Assembly: GCA_937929945.1 (NCBI GenBank)
Contig: CALFUK010000049.1
Span: 1-64,000 of the forward strand
Length of the DNA stretch: 64,000 nt
From: an uncultured Saprospiraceae bacterium
GTDB lineage: Bacteria > Bacteroidota > Bacteroidia > Chitinophagales > Saprospiraceae
Reading direction: 5' to 3'
A program made the translations under genes and the position numbers. Below the pieces are notes generated by a model that worked only from the letters and a program-made list of their open reading frames with translations, was not told the origin of the DNA and did no database searches. Below, one piece after another: positions 26,973 to 35,607 of this stretch (its first letter is position 1; every line of letters starts with the position of its first letter).

Positions 26973-27884
26973 ATGAATTGGCAATACTACATAGACTTAC
27001 TCGCTCAGGATCAAATACAAATCATTGCTCTGCCTATCTTCCTATTGGCGATCATCGTAGAGTGGCGCATCGATGAATGGAGGCAGCTAGATCTATATAA
27101 GCGTGTTGATTCTTGGGTTTCTTTATCCATGTTGATTTTTACGGGGATAGTGGAGTTTCTACCTAAGCTTATAGCCTTTGTGATCTTCGTGAATCTTCAT
27201 GAGATCAGCCCTCTGGCGAATGTGATACAGAGGCAATGGTGGGCGTGGGTATTGTTATTTTTTCTTGATGATTTTTCTTATTACTGGTTTCATAGGCTGA
27301 ATCATGAAGTCAGGTTGTTCTGGGCGGGACATGTGCCTCACCATTCTTCGGTCAAGCTTAACTTTGCCACGGCACTCAGACAAGGAGTAGGAGAGCGAGT
27401 GCATAAGTATTTCTTTTGGTTGTGGCTGCCTTTGTTGGGCTTTGATGCCTTGATGATCTTCACGGTACTTTCAATAAATTTGATCTACCAGTTCTGGGTC
27501 CATACCGAACTCGTGCAGCGGACACCCGCTTGGTTCGAGTATATCTTTAATACGCCCTCGCATCATCGAGTGCATCATGCTTCTAATATCAGGTACCTGG
27601 ACTGTAATCATGGTGGTGTGCTGATCATCTGGGATCGGCTATTTGGTACTTTTTCTAAAGAGCTTCCAGAAGAAAAACCGGTTTATGGCCTGACTCAAAA
27701 TATTGATTCGTACAATCCAGTCTACGTCGCTTCACATGAATACCTTTCTATTTGGAAGGATGTGATGCGCTCCGATAAGTGGATTAATCGACTGAAGTAT
27801 ATATTTCTCGCACCAGGCTGGTCGCACGATGGAGAAGACCTTAGGGCTCGTACACTGAGGGCTAAGTTAGATCCACAGGAATGA
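26973..27884 (+). CDS. sterol desaturase / fatty acid hydroxylase family protein
   Basis: 303-residue membrane di-iron enzyme. The eight-histidine pattern is visible as HRLNHE, HVPHHSS and HRVHHASN, placed after hydrophobic segments as in the family (PF04116). Four or so membrane spans lie before and between the motifs. Members hydroxylate or desaturate sterols, carotenoids, fatty acids or alkylglycerols; the substrate here is unknown. I start at the ATG at 26973 (MNWQYYIDLLAQDQ); a TTG four codons upstream is possible but weaker. It converges on the next gene with only 12 bases between. Confidence 0.9.
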   Translation: MNWQYYIDLLAQDQIQIIALPIFLLAIIVEWRIDEWRQLDLYKRVDSWVSLSMLIFTGIVEFLPKLIAFVIFVNLHEISPLANVIQRQWWAWVLLFFLDDFSYYWFHRLNHEVRLFWAGHVPHHSSVKLNFATALRQGVGERVHKYFFWLWLPLLGFDALMIFTVLSINLIYQFWVHTELVQRTPAWFEYIFNTPSHHRVHHASNIRYLDCNHGGVLIIWDRLFGTFSKELPEEKPVYGLTQNIDSYNPVYVASHEYLSIWKDVMRSDKWINRLKYIFLAPGWSHDGEDLRARTLRAKLDPQE

Positions 27885-27896
27885 ACTCAATCATTT

Positions 27897-28616
27897 CTAA
27901 GATCGATATATTTCGATTTTGTCTTTAATTTCTTGCTCTAAGTAGCTCGCCTCTTCTAAGCTTAGGAATGTCCAAGGTATTAGTTTTATGTTCTCTATGC
28001 CCGTATTCTTATTTAGTTTCAGCAGTACTTGATAATACTCCTTATTTGAGCCATAGGGATCTCCAGTCTTTTGAATGTATACTTCCTGGATGGTGTCAAT
28101 GGCGATTACTTTTTTTAGGGTGAAGAACCAAGGATCGTACTCCATTGTCAAGTCATCACGATCAATCTCAAGATTGATTTTCTGTGTCTGGTCTCGATAG
28201 ATATAAAAGTACCACAAGGTGAATGACCAAGCTGAAATCATTAAAGTCATTGTCATCTCATTTATGCCGTTGTAGTAGAGCAGGAGTGAGGCTGATATAC
28301 TGACAAAAGCGAGGAGGTACATAAATCCTTTGATCCCCTTTTTATCTCGGAGTTGGATGTGTGTGGTATCCTGGACATCAGATATGCTTATGCTCTGTGG
28401 GATGACCAGAGTATTATTATTTCTTTTGATCTTTTCTGTCTGTACGGGAAATAATGAATTACAAGAGACACATTTTGCTATTTTGTCGTTGATGTTGATG
28501 TCTGTAGCAGGGATCAAAGATTCACAAGATGGGCAGTGTACCTTAAAGGCATTCAATTCTTCGTCTTGAATCTCAGTTAGCTTAAGTTTGTGAATGTCCT
28601 TATACGATCCCTTCAT
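27897..28616 (-). CDS. zinc-ribbon two-helix membrane protein (hypothetical)
   Basis: 239 residues. A treble/zinc-ribbon is formed by CPSC (residues 34-37) and CVSC about 16 residues later. It is followed by two hydrophobic segments (about 105-125 and 128-145) and a C-terminal domain of about 90 residues with beta character (MEYDPWFFTLKKVIAIDTIQEVYIQ) that looks PH-like. I do not recognise the family. The predicted topology places the ribbon and the C-terminal domain in the cytoplasm. It converges on the hydroxylase gene, with a stem-loop just upstream. Confidence 0.75.
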   Translation of the reverse strand: MKGSYKDIHKLKLTEIQDEELNAFKVHCPSCESLIPATDININDKIAKCVSCNSLFPVQTEKIKRNNNTLVIPQSISISDVQDTTHIQLRDKKGIKGFMYLLAFVSISASLLLYYNGINEMTMTLMISAWSFTLWYFYIYRDQTQKINLEIDRDDLTMEYDPWFFTLKKVIAIDTIQEVYIQKTGDPYGSNKEYYQVLLKLNKNTGIENIKLIPWTFLSLEEASYLEQEIKDKIEIYRS

Positions 28617-28664
28617 TTGTCGAAGTAATTAGTTTTAATAAATTGGCCCCTACACAGGACTTTT

Positions 28665-28688
28665 TGCCGTGCATTATTTCGCACGGCA
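28665..28688. other. perfect 8-bp stem-loop downstream of the Gfo/Idh gene
   Basis: TGCCGTGC and GCACGGCA pair around an 8-base loop. Neither strand has a U-tract after the stem, so it is not a standard intrinsic terminator; it may stabilise the 3' end of the minus-strand Gfo/Idh message or mark a protein-binding site. Confidence 0.5.
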
Positions 28689-28754
28689 CACTAAGAAATA
28701 CCACCCGAACATTGATGCTTATTTTGCACCAATCGCTGTTCATAATTCTATAAC

Positions 28755-29870
28755 TTAAGTCAAGCTAACATCCACAGACCTGCCAGTCGCTGCAGACTTA
28801 AATATACCTTCGATGATCTCGATGTCTCTCATCCCCATTTCTCCAGGACACCTGACAGGCGTCTGGTTCATGATCGCCAGTGCGTCATTATCCATTTGTA
28901 GGCACTGCTGGCAGTAGATGGCTGCATCGAGTCTATGGCCATCACTCCGCTCTCCTGAGACACCGTAGTAAGATTGCATTGGTGATACATTGTACCATCC
29001 TGATTCGCAGTCTACTTGGAGGATGTTATTTCTCTTTCCGACGCTGGCGAGACCGGTGGCTTTTATTCCATTTGACATGAGCAGCTCGTATTCTGTCGTC
29101 TCGTCTACCTCTGCGAATAGTTCTGGCCGATCAATAATATGTCTTGCTGATAGGACTTCTACAGGTTCTAAACCGGTAGCGTATCTGATGCCATTCACTG
29201 TATAGACACCCATGTCATACATGGCTCCGCCACCCATGGATTTGATGGCTCTCCAGGACCTGGGTCCGCCGCCGCTATAGCATGCCTCGGCATTGACGCT
29301 CTTGATCTCGCCGAATGGCTTGGTGTCTCTGTATGAGATCAGCTCTATGGTATTCGTCTCGTGCATCATCCGGTATCCGATGGATAGTGTCACCCCATTC
29401 TTGCGGCAGGCATCGATCACGGATTGACAGTCTTTAGCAGTCATGGCCATTGGTTTTTCACACCATACATGCTTACCAGCTTCAGCGGCTTTAATGGCAT
29501 ACTCTGCGTGCAGCGCTGTCGGCAAGACGATATAGATTACATCGATGTCATCATTATCGGCAATCTTACCCATGTTGTCGTAATTATAGACATTAGCATC
29601 CTTAATGCTATATTTCTGCTGCCACTCAGGAATTTTATCAGGACTACCAGTGACAATACCAGCTAAGTGACACCGCTCAGTCCGCTGCAGTGCAGGCGCT
29701 AATTGATCTTTGCTGTAGTCTCCCAGGCCGACCAAGGCGATTCCTAAATTGGTCTTAGGAGAGGACTTTACGGATGATATGACCTTATTTTTATTTTGCG
29801 AAGCACAGGCACTTAGCGCGAGTGCTGGACCAAGCAAGGACACGTCTTTTATAAAGCTTCTTCGTTTCAT
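28755..29870 (-). CDS. Gfo/Idh/MocA oxidoreductase, GFOR-like, exported
   Basis: 371 residues. The N-terminus MKRRSFIKDV has a twin-arginine motif, and LSAC (residues 18-21) reads as a lipobox, so it is probably a Tat-exported, lipid-anchored periplasmic enzyme, as known for glucose-fructose oxidoreductase relatives that carry their cofactor across. The Rossmann start is IALVGLGDYSKDQL, and the catalytic-region motif CEKPMA is intact, followed by SIGYRMMHE. The closest pattern I recognise is Zymomonas GFOR and its Bacteroidota relatives; the sugar substrate is inferred. The fructokinase-like ROK gene is 41 bases upstream. Confidence 0.9.
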   Translation of the reverse strand: MKRRSFIKDVSLLGPALALSACASQNKNKVISSVKSSPKTNLGIALVGLGDYSKDQLAPALQRTERCHLAGIVTGSPDKIPEWQQKYSIKDANVYNYDNMGKIADNDDIDVIYIVLPTALHAEYAIKAAEAGKHVWCEKPMAMTAKDCQSVIDACRKNGVTLSIGYRMMHETNTIELISYRDTKPFGEIKSVNAEACYSGGGPRSWRAIKSMGGGAMYDMGVYTVNGIRYATGLEPVEVLSARHIIDRPELFAEVDETTEYELLMSNGIKATGLASVGKRNNILQVDCESGWYNVSPMQSYYGVSGERSDGHRLDAAIYCQQCLQMDNDALAIMNQTPVRCPGEMGMRDIEIIEGIFKSAATGRSVDVSLT

Positions 29871-29911
29871 TGATTTATCGGTTTAACAATTCTGAAATTA
29901 ACTAAACGATG

Positions 29912-30832
29912 TTAATCTGAGAAGACCAGCCCCGCTCCAAACACCCCTGCACTATCGCCCAGTTTAGGTTTTAGGAATGGCGTATTCACCACCCCTTTAT
30001 TAAATATATGCTTTTTCACTTCTTCGACTCCATGTGTGTACAGCTCATCAATATTGCCCAGTCCTCCACCAAGGACAATGGCATCAGGATCTAAGATGTT
30101 AATGATGACCGAGATAGCTTTTCCAAACATGGAGAATAGACGATGCAGCGTGGCCGTCGCATGGACATCTTCTCCTGTTCGATAGAGCATCGTGATTTCT
30201 TGCATGGTCCTCTCTTTTCCAGAAAGCTGATGATAGTAGCGTTGCAGGGCGGGGCCAGAGATGATGGTCTCATTGCAGCCATGAGAGCCGCAGTAGCAGT
30301 CTTCTCCTGACTCATCCAGGAAGTTGTGCCCCCACTCACCACCGATGCCGTGCAGTCCTGTGATGGACTTGCCCTCTATGATCACTCCTCCGCCACAGCC
30401 ACTACCCATGATCACGCCGAATACCACTTGGGCATCAGGCGTCTTGTCTCTTACGATTCCTAATCTTGCCTCGGCCAGGGCAAAACAGTTAGCATCGTTC
30501 GTGAGGCTGATAGGTACGCCAAGGCCTTGCTCCAGATCTGCTTTCATGGCTTGCCCATTCATGCAGGTGGTATTGCAGTTTTTCATTAGGCCAGTGGAAG
30601 GTTCCACAGTACCTGGAGTGGAGAAGCCGATATGAGCTGGGATGAGTTGGGTCTCGTCTCTGACTTGCTGGATCAGAGAGATGACTTGCTGGCAGATGTG
30701 GTCGTAGCCCTTCACAGATTCTGTAGGTAAGCGTTTTCGACAGATCACCTTTACCTCGGTACCGCTCATTTCATACACGGCAGCTTCTATTTTAGTGCCT
30801 CCCAAGTCGACACCCCATTTTATCTGATTCAT
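29912..30832 (-). CDS. ROK family sugar kinase, fructokinase (Mak)-like
   Basis: 306-residue ROK kinase. The ATP motif DLGGTKIEAAV is at residues 10-20, the catalytic Asp is in TNDANCFALAEA, GSGCGGGV follows, and the zinc signature CYCGSHGC plus ETIISGPAL is complete. The NCNTTCMNGQ and LDPDAIVLGGGLGN stretches are closer to E. coli Mak (manno(fructo)kinase) than to glucokinase or NagC, with no HTH domain. It is cytoplasmic and phosphorylates fructose or a related hexose. It heads a two-gene unit with the GFOR-like gene and is divergent from the AraC-type regulator. Confidence 0.88.
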   Translation of the reverse strand: MNQIKWGVDLGGTKIEAAVYEMSGTEVKVICRKRLPTESVKGYDHICQQVISLIQQVRDETQLIPAHIGFSTPGTVEPSTGLMKNCNTTCMNGQAMKADLEQGLGVPISLTNDANCFALAEARLGIVRDKTPDAQVVFGVIMGSGCGGGVIIEGKSITGLHGIGGEWGHNFLDESGEDCYCGSHGCNETIISGPALQRYYHQLSGKERTMQEITMLYRTGEDVHATATLHRLFSMFGKAISVIINILDPDAIVLGGGLGNIDELYTHGVEEVKKHIFNKGVVNTPFLKPKLGDSAGVFGAGLVFSD

Positions 30833-30920
30833 TATGGTTGATTGATTGTGTTCCTAAATTTACTAACTCTATTCAGATACTGAGCGCTTGTCAAAGTTTA
30901 AAAAATCTTACTACTTTGTT

Positions 30921-32093
30921 ATGATGACTGAATTAGACATGGTGATCAGATCAATACCCATCAGGCATGACATATTTTCATATGTGATGTTCTCGGGTGT
31001 AATACTGGGGGCTGTGTTAGTCCTGTCGATCCTCAGTCGCTGGAAGTCTACCACGCACTCCACCAAGATTCTTTGTGCGGTCGTACTATGCATGATCTTG
31101 GTCTTAGCAGATTTGGGCTTGAGCTACACAGGACATTTGAAGTATTATCCGCACCTGATCGATACAACCGAATTTTTGGTCATTTTGGTTATTCCCCTTG
31201 TCTATTTCTTGGTCCAGAGCATCAATACACGTCGACCATTTTTATGGCGAAAAGATTGGATTCATCTGATTTTGCCTATACTCTATCTACTAAGTGAATG
31301 TTTCTTTTTTGTTCAGCCAGCTGAAATCAAGATCAATGCACTCATTGACGCCTTTCATCCAGAGTTACAGCGTATTGATTTTGATCCCACCATTCCAGTG
31401 GACCCGACTGGTCTGAGAGGTCTGCACCGAGAGCTTATTTTTATCTCAGCGTTGAGCTACGTTATACTTATTTTTTGTGTAAATTTTAAAACAGTAAAGT
31501 TCCGTGAGATAAAATCAGTGTTTCATCTGAAATCGAGGAAATTAATATTTGTTAGAAATACCCTGATTTTGACGATCGGGTTTTTTCTCTTTGTGCTGTA
31601 TATTTTTTCTTCATATGATCATGATTTAGGTGATCACCTTATCGGCATTTTTATCAGCTATTTGATTTTTGCGGCAGCCTATTTTGTGATCAATGAGTCA
31701 AGGCTATTCGAAGCATCTTGGATCGCGGATAAATATGAGACCTCAGGCCTGGGCGAAGATCATAGCGAACTCTTAGGTCAGGTGAGAGCTTATATGGATA
31801 CACATCGTCCCTACTTAGATGCTGGATTTAATCTGAAGCATCTGGCAGCTGAGATGCAGGTGAGCGCGAATTATATTTCTCAAAGTGTGAATACCTCTTT
31901 AAGTATCAATTTTAGTGAGTTCGTGAACCAATACCGGATCTCTGAAAGTCAGCTGAGACTTAAGGATGAGTCATATGCTCACCTCAGTATTGAAGGGATC
32001 GGTCAAAGTGTGGGATTTCGGTCCAAGTCGTCATTCTATACATCATTCAAGAAGCAGAAGGGTATGACTCCGAAAGCTTTCCAAACTAGCTAA
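30921..32093 (+). CDS. membrane-anchored AraC-type transcriptional regulator
   Basis: About 390 residues. Seven hydrophobic segments fill residues 20-260, followed by a cytoplasmic linker and a C-terminal AraC/XylS double helix-turn-helix domain (about the last 100 residues: LKHLAAEMQVSANYISQSVN and IEGIGQSVGFRSKSSFYTSFKKQKGMTPKAF). I place the start at ATG 30921 (an ATG also at 30924); a TTG 33 bases upstream only adds a polar stretch. This architecture, a membrane sensor directly fused to an AraC output, is common in Bacteroidota. Its divergence from the kinase/oxidoreductase pair makes these candidates for control. Confidence 0.9.
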   Translation: MMTELDMVIRSIPIRHDIFSYVMFSGVILGAVLVLSILSRWKSTTHSTKILCAVVLCMILVLADLGLSYTGHLKYYPHLIDTTEFLVILVIPLVYFLVQSINTRRPFLWRKDWIHLILPILYLLSECFFFVQPAEIKINALIDAFHPELQRIDFDPTIPVDPTGLRGLHRELIFISALSYVILIFCVNFKTVKFREIKSVFHLKSRKLIFVRNTLILTIGFFLFVLYIFSSYDHDLGDHLIGIFISYLIFAAAYFVINESRLFEASWIADKYETSGLGEDHSELLGQVRAYMDTHRPYLDAGFNLKHLAAEMQVSANYISQSVNTSLSINFSEFVNQYRISESQLRLKDESYAHLSIEGIGQSVGFRSKSSFYTSFKKQKGMTPKAFQTS

Positions 32094-32244
32094 GACTGTT
32101 TATTTCTTCACTGATCACCTATGTAATGGTTTATGTCTGATATGATTAGTACGAAATTACAATATGCTACTTCTGAACCCTGCAAATATTGGCTTTTAGC
32201 TTAAAATGAGATGACATTTGATCTGAGATAATTAACTCAGAGAT

Positions 32245-33363
32245 ATGGGAAAAATAAGAAGATATGATCTGGATTGGCTACGTGTTTTGGTATTTGCATT
32301 ATTAATATTCTACCACGTCGGTATGTTCTTCGTACCCTGGGATTGGCATCTGAAGAACCATATAATCTACGATTGGATGACCTGGCCCATGCTGTTTATC
32401 AATCAGTGGAGACTACCCATACTATTTGTGATTTCTGGCATGGGGACCAGTTTTGCTTTGGCTTATAGGTCTGGGAGAACTTTCGCTTGGGAGCGTTTAA
32501 AGCGATTGGGATTACCCTTGATCTTTGGTATGTTGATGATCATACCTCCTCAGGTATATGTTGAACGACTCCATGCAGAGGTATTCAGCGGGACTTACAT
32601 CGATTTTTTGTTGGGGGCGGCGTATCAAGGTATTTATCCAGTCGGTAATATCAGTTGGCATCATCTATGGTTTTTGCCATACCTTTTGATATTCTCCTTG
32701 GTTTTGATACCACTCTTCACTTACCTGAGAGATCACCCACAATCAGGATTTCTGACTTGGTTTGCTCGTGTGATCGAGCGGCCCTTTGGATTATACATTG
32801 TCGCGATTCCGCTTTACGTAGTTGAAATTTTTGTAGAACCGTTTTTTGATGAAACGCATGCCTTGGTGGGTGATTGGTTTGCTTTGTCTTATTTTTGTTT
32901 ATTCTTTCTTATCGGTTTTCTCATAATGAGATGTCAGGTAGCATTTTGGGGAGCAGTCAATCGCATAAAATTTGCTGCACTGATTCTTGGTCTACTTTGT
33001 TTTTTAGCACAGGTTTTTATTTGGGTATTTTTGGAGGATGGCTTAGCCATTCATGTAGCTGAAGGCTTGCTCAAAATAGTCAATACTTGGTCATGGATAT
33101 TTGTATTGTTTGGCTACGCTGCCAAATATTTGAATCGGAAGAGCTCTTTATTGAGTTATTGTAATACAGCTGTTTACCCATTCTACATTTTGCATCAGAC
33201 TGTGCAAGTCATTCTTTGTTATTTCATCATGAATGTAGATTTGAGCCTGGGTGTTAAGTTTTTTCTGTTGGCTTTGGGTACTTTTTTCATCAGCTGGTTA
33301 TTATATGAGTTCGTGATTCGCAGAGTGGGCTTACTAAGACCTTTATTCGGATTAAAAGCTTGA
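32245..33363 (+). CDS. acyltransferase-3 family membrane protein
   Basis: 372 residues with about 10 membrane spans. The N-terminus YDLDWLRVLVFALLIFYH carries the family's conserved DWLR and the His of helix 1, and RLPILFVISGMGTSFAL follows. Family members transfer acyl or succinyl groups onto sugars, glucans or lipids (OpgC/OafA-like). Its substrate is unknown. A 6-bp palindrome (TCTGAG/CTCAGA at 32222-32241) sits directly before the ATG and could be a small operator or translational hairpin. It follows the AraC-type gene by 151 bases. Confidence 0.9.
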   Translation: MGKIRRYDLDWLRVLVFALLIFYHVGMFFVPWDWHLKNHIIYDWMTWPMLFINQWRLPILFVISGMGTSFALAYRSGRTFAWERLKRLGLPLIFGMLMIIPPQVYVERLHAEVFSGTYIDFLLGAAYQGIYPVGNISWHHLWFLPYLLIFSLVLIPLFTYLRDHPQSGFLTWFARVIERPFGLYIVAIPLYVVEIFVEPFFDETHALVGDWFALSYFCLFFLIGFLIMRCQVAFWGAVNRIKFAALILGLLCFLAQVFIWVFLEDGLAIHVAEGLLKIVNTWSWIFVLFGYAAKYLNRKSSLLSYCNTAVYPFYILHQTVQVILCYFIMNVDLSLGVKFFLLALGTFFISWLLYEFVIRRVGLLRPLFGLKA

Positions 33364-33398
33364 TTCGCTTTAAATTAATTTGGCTTCTGGGGCCAGCG

Positions 33399-33989
33399 CT
33401 AATTCAAAAAATTCTGCTCATCCACCACTAAGGTCCAGCCTGTTGCCTTGAGTCCCAGCTGCAGCAGCTCTAAAAAGTCTTGTTTTTGCTGTTCTGATTC
33501 TGAGAATAGATCACTATGCTCTACCTTATCGACGATGAAATTCTTTGCCCGCTTATTGATATTGGTGAGGTCCTCAGGGGAAAAGCGATTGAAGAGCCCC
33601 TCTTGTAGATCGTAGTATTCCAGATCATGGTCCAAGGATAGTAATTCTGGTTCTGGCAGCTGACTGATCCTGACCGTCATTGTGGTTTCGTCAATATCCA
33701 TTTGCAGTGATTCCAGGTCGTAGCCGACCAAGGCTTTAGCTTTCACTTTGACTAAGGCTTTCTTCTCGAATGGCCAGTTGGCATAGGATTGGCGATAATC
33801 AAATATCTCAGCGAAGTGACCTTCTACCGTGGCTAATTTAGCAACCTTCTCGATGCGCTCTAGGATGACTTCTGCCGACTCTCGCTCCACTGATTTGAAA
33901 ATGGAACTCTGATACCCAGCGAACCATGTGCCTGCGAGCAGTATGGCCAGTATGATAAATCCTATAATGTACTTCGTGACTCGCGCCAT
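33399..33989 (-). CDS. DUF4230 family membrane-anchored protein
   Basis: 196 residues. One N-terminal transmembrane helix (about 7-27) anchors a periplasmic domain. The features ATVEGHFAEIFDYRQSY, ALVKVKAKALVGYDLESL and ITV-like strands with ISQLPEPELLSLDHDLEYYDLQEGLFN match DUF4230, a widespread family of unknown function. It lies 76 bases after pccB on the same strand, so it may be read from the propionate operon, although nothing in the family suggests a metabolic link. Confidence 0.88.
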   Translation of the reverse strand: MARVTKYIIGFIILAILLAGTWFAGYQSSIFKSVERESAEVILERIEKVAKLATVEGHFAEIFDYRQSYANWPFEKKALVKVKAKALVGYDLESLQMDIDETTMTVRISQLPEPELLSLDHDLEYYDLQEGLFNRFSPEDLTNINKRAKNFIVDKVEHSDLFSESEQQKQDFLELLQLGLKATGWTLVVDEQNFLN

Positions 33990-34065
33990 ATCTAATAAAG
34001 AGTATCTACATAGATAACCATTATTGCCAAAGCCTTATTATCTATTGGTCATCATGAGCCGCTGA

Positions 34066-35607
34066 CTAAAGCGGAATATTTCCGTGCTTTTTCTTGGGCA
34101 GGCTTACCACTTTATTCTCCAACATGGCGAAGGCCTTGATCAATTTTCTTCTGGTCTCGCGCGGATAGATGACCTCATCGATGAAGCCACGTTCTGCCGC
34201 ACTGTAGGGATTAGCAAAGAGGGTGGCGTATTCATTTTCTTTTTCAGCCAGCTTCGCTTGTGGATCTGCTGCAGCCTTGATCTCTTTCTTGAAGATAATC
34301 TCACTGGCTCCCTTAGCTCCCATCACGGCTATCTCTGCGGATGGCCAGGCGAAATTCATATCAGCCCCAATGTGCTTAGAGTTCATCACATCATAGGCTC
34401 CGCCGTAGGCTTTTCTGGTGATCACTGATATCCGTGGGACGGTCGCTTCACTCAGCGCGTAGAGGAGCTTGGCTCCATTCGTGATGATCCCATTCCACTC
34501 TTGATCCGTGCCGGGTAGAAAGCCAGGCACATCCACCAGGACCAGTAGGGGGATATTGAAGCAATCACAGAATCGGGTAAATCGGGCGGCTTTCTTGGAG
34601 CTTTCTACATCCAGTACTCCAGCGAGGCTCATAGGCTGATTCGCCACGATGCCGATGCTTCTGCCTGCGAGTCGCGCAAAGCCAACCACAATATTATCAG
34701 CATAGTTCTCGTGAATTTCGAAAAAAGATGCTTCATCACAAGTGCCATGGATCACGTCTCTAATGTCATAAGGCTGACTGGCACTTTCTGGGATAACCTC
34801 TTCCAGCTGGTCTCTGTATTCTTCTTTCACTTCGTAATCTAGCTTGGCTGGCTTCTCTTCACAGTTTTGCGGGATATAGCTCAGCAGCGTTTTAATTTTT
34901 TCGATGCAGATGATGTCATTTGTGGCTGTCAGGTGGGTGACACCTGACTTAGTAGAGTGGGCACTGGCTCCGCCAAGATCTTCTGAAGAGACTTCTTCAT
35001 TAGTCACAGTCTTCACCACGTTTGGCCCAGTGACGAACATGTAGCTGGTGCCTTCCACCATGATGGTGAAATCTGTCATAGCGGGAGAGTATACAGCTCC
35101 GCCAGCGCAGGGGCCCATGATCGCTGATATCTGTGGGATGACGCCTGAGGATTGCACATTGCGATAGAATATATCCGCGTAGCCACCAAGTGACCTGACG
35201 CCTTCTTGGATTCTAGCGCCGCCACTGTCATTCAGGCCGATCACCGGGGCACCGTTCTGCATAGCCAGGTCCATGATCTTACAGATCTTTTCGGCGTGGG
35301 TTTCTGAGAGAGCTCCGCCGAAGACAGTGAAGTCCTGTGCGAAGACATACACCAGTCTACCTTTCACCGTGCCGTAGCCCGTGACCACACCGTCACCATA
35401 GAATTGCTGGTCCTCCATACCGAAGTCTTTCGTCCGATGAGTGACCAGTGCGCCGATCTCTTCGAATGATCCCTCATCCATTAAGAAGTGGACGCGCTCT
35501 CTGGCAGTCAGCTTTCCTTTTTGGTGCTGCTTATCGATTCTGGCTTGGCCACCGCCGAGGGCAGAAGCATCAAGTTTCTCCTGTAGGTCTTGGTATTTAT
35601 TCTTCAT
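34066..35607 (-). CDS. pccB: propionyl-CoA carboxylase, carboxyltransferase (beta) subunit
   Basis: 513-residue acyl-CoA carboxylase beta subunit that transfers carboxyl from biotin to propionyl-CoA (or acetyl-CoA), giving methylmalonyl-CoA. Family landmarks: [50 protein letters not shown], the oxyanion segment [17 protein letters not shown] near 225, and [26 protein letters not shown] in the C-terminal half. Its start overlaps the stop of the large mutase gene by 11 bases. With the separate biotin carboxylase and carrier genes in the same operon it completes a three-part carboxylase. Confidence 0.95.
   Translation of the reverse strand: MKNKYQDLQEKLDASALGGGQARIDKQHQKGKLTARERVHFLMDEGSFEEIGALVTHRTKDFGMEDQQFYGDGVVTGYGTVKGRLVYVFAQDFTVFGGALSETHAEKICKIMDLAMQNGAPVIGLNDSGGARIQEGVRSLGGYADIFYRNVQSSGVIPQISAIMGPCAGGAVYSPAMTDFTIMVEGTSYMFVTGPNVVKTVTNEEVSSEDLGGASAHSTKSGVTHLTATNDIICIEKIKTLLSYIPQNCEEKPAKLDYEVKEEYRDQLEEVIPESASQPYDIRDVIHGTCDEASFFEIHENYADNIVVGFARLAGRSIGIVANQPMSLAGVLDVESSKKAARFTRFCDCFNIPLLVLVDVPGFLPGTDQEWNGIITNGAKLLYALSEATVPRISVITRKAYGGAYDVMNSKHIGADMNFAWPSAEIAVMGAKGASEIIFKKEIKAAADPQAKLAEKENEYATLFANPYSAAERGFIDEVIYPRETRRKLIKAFAMLENKVVSLPKKKHGNIPL

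Noticed and set aside
27530-27545. GGTTCGAGT resembling a tRNA T-arm
   Set aside because: It lies inside the hydroxylase gene with no acceptor or anticodon arms around it.
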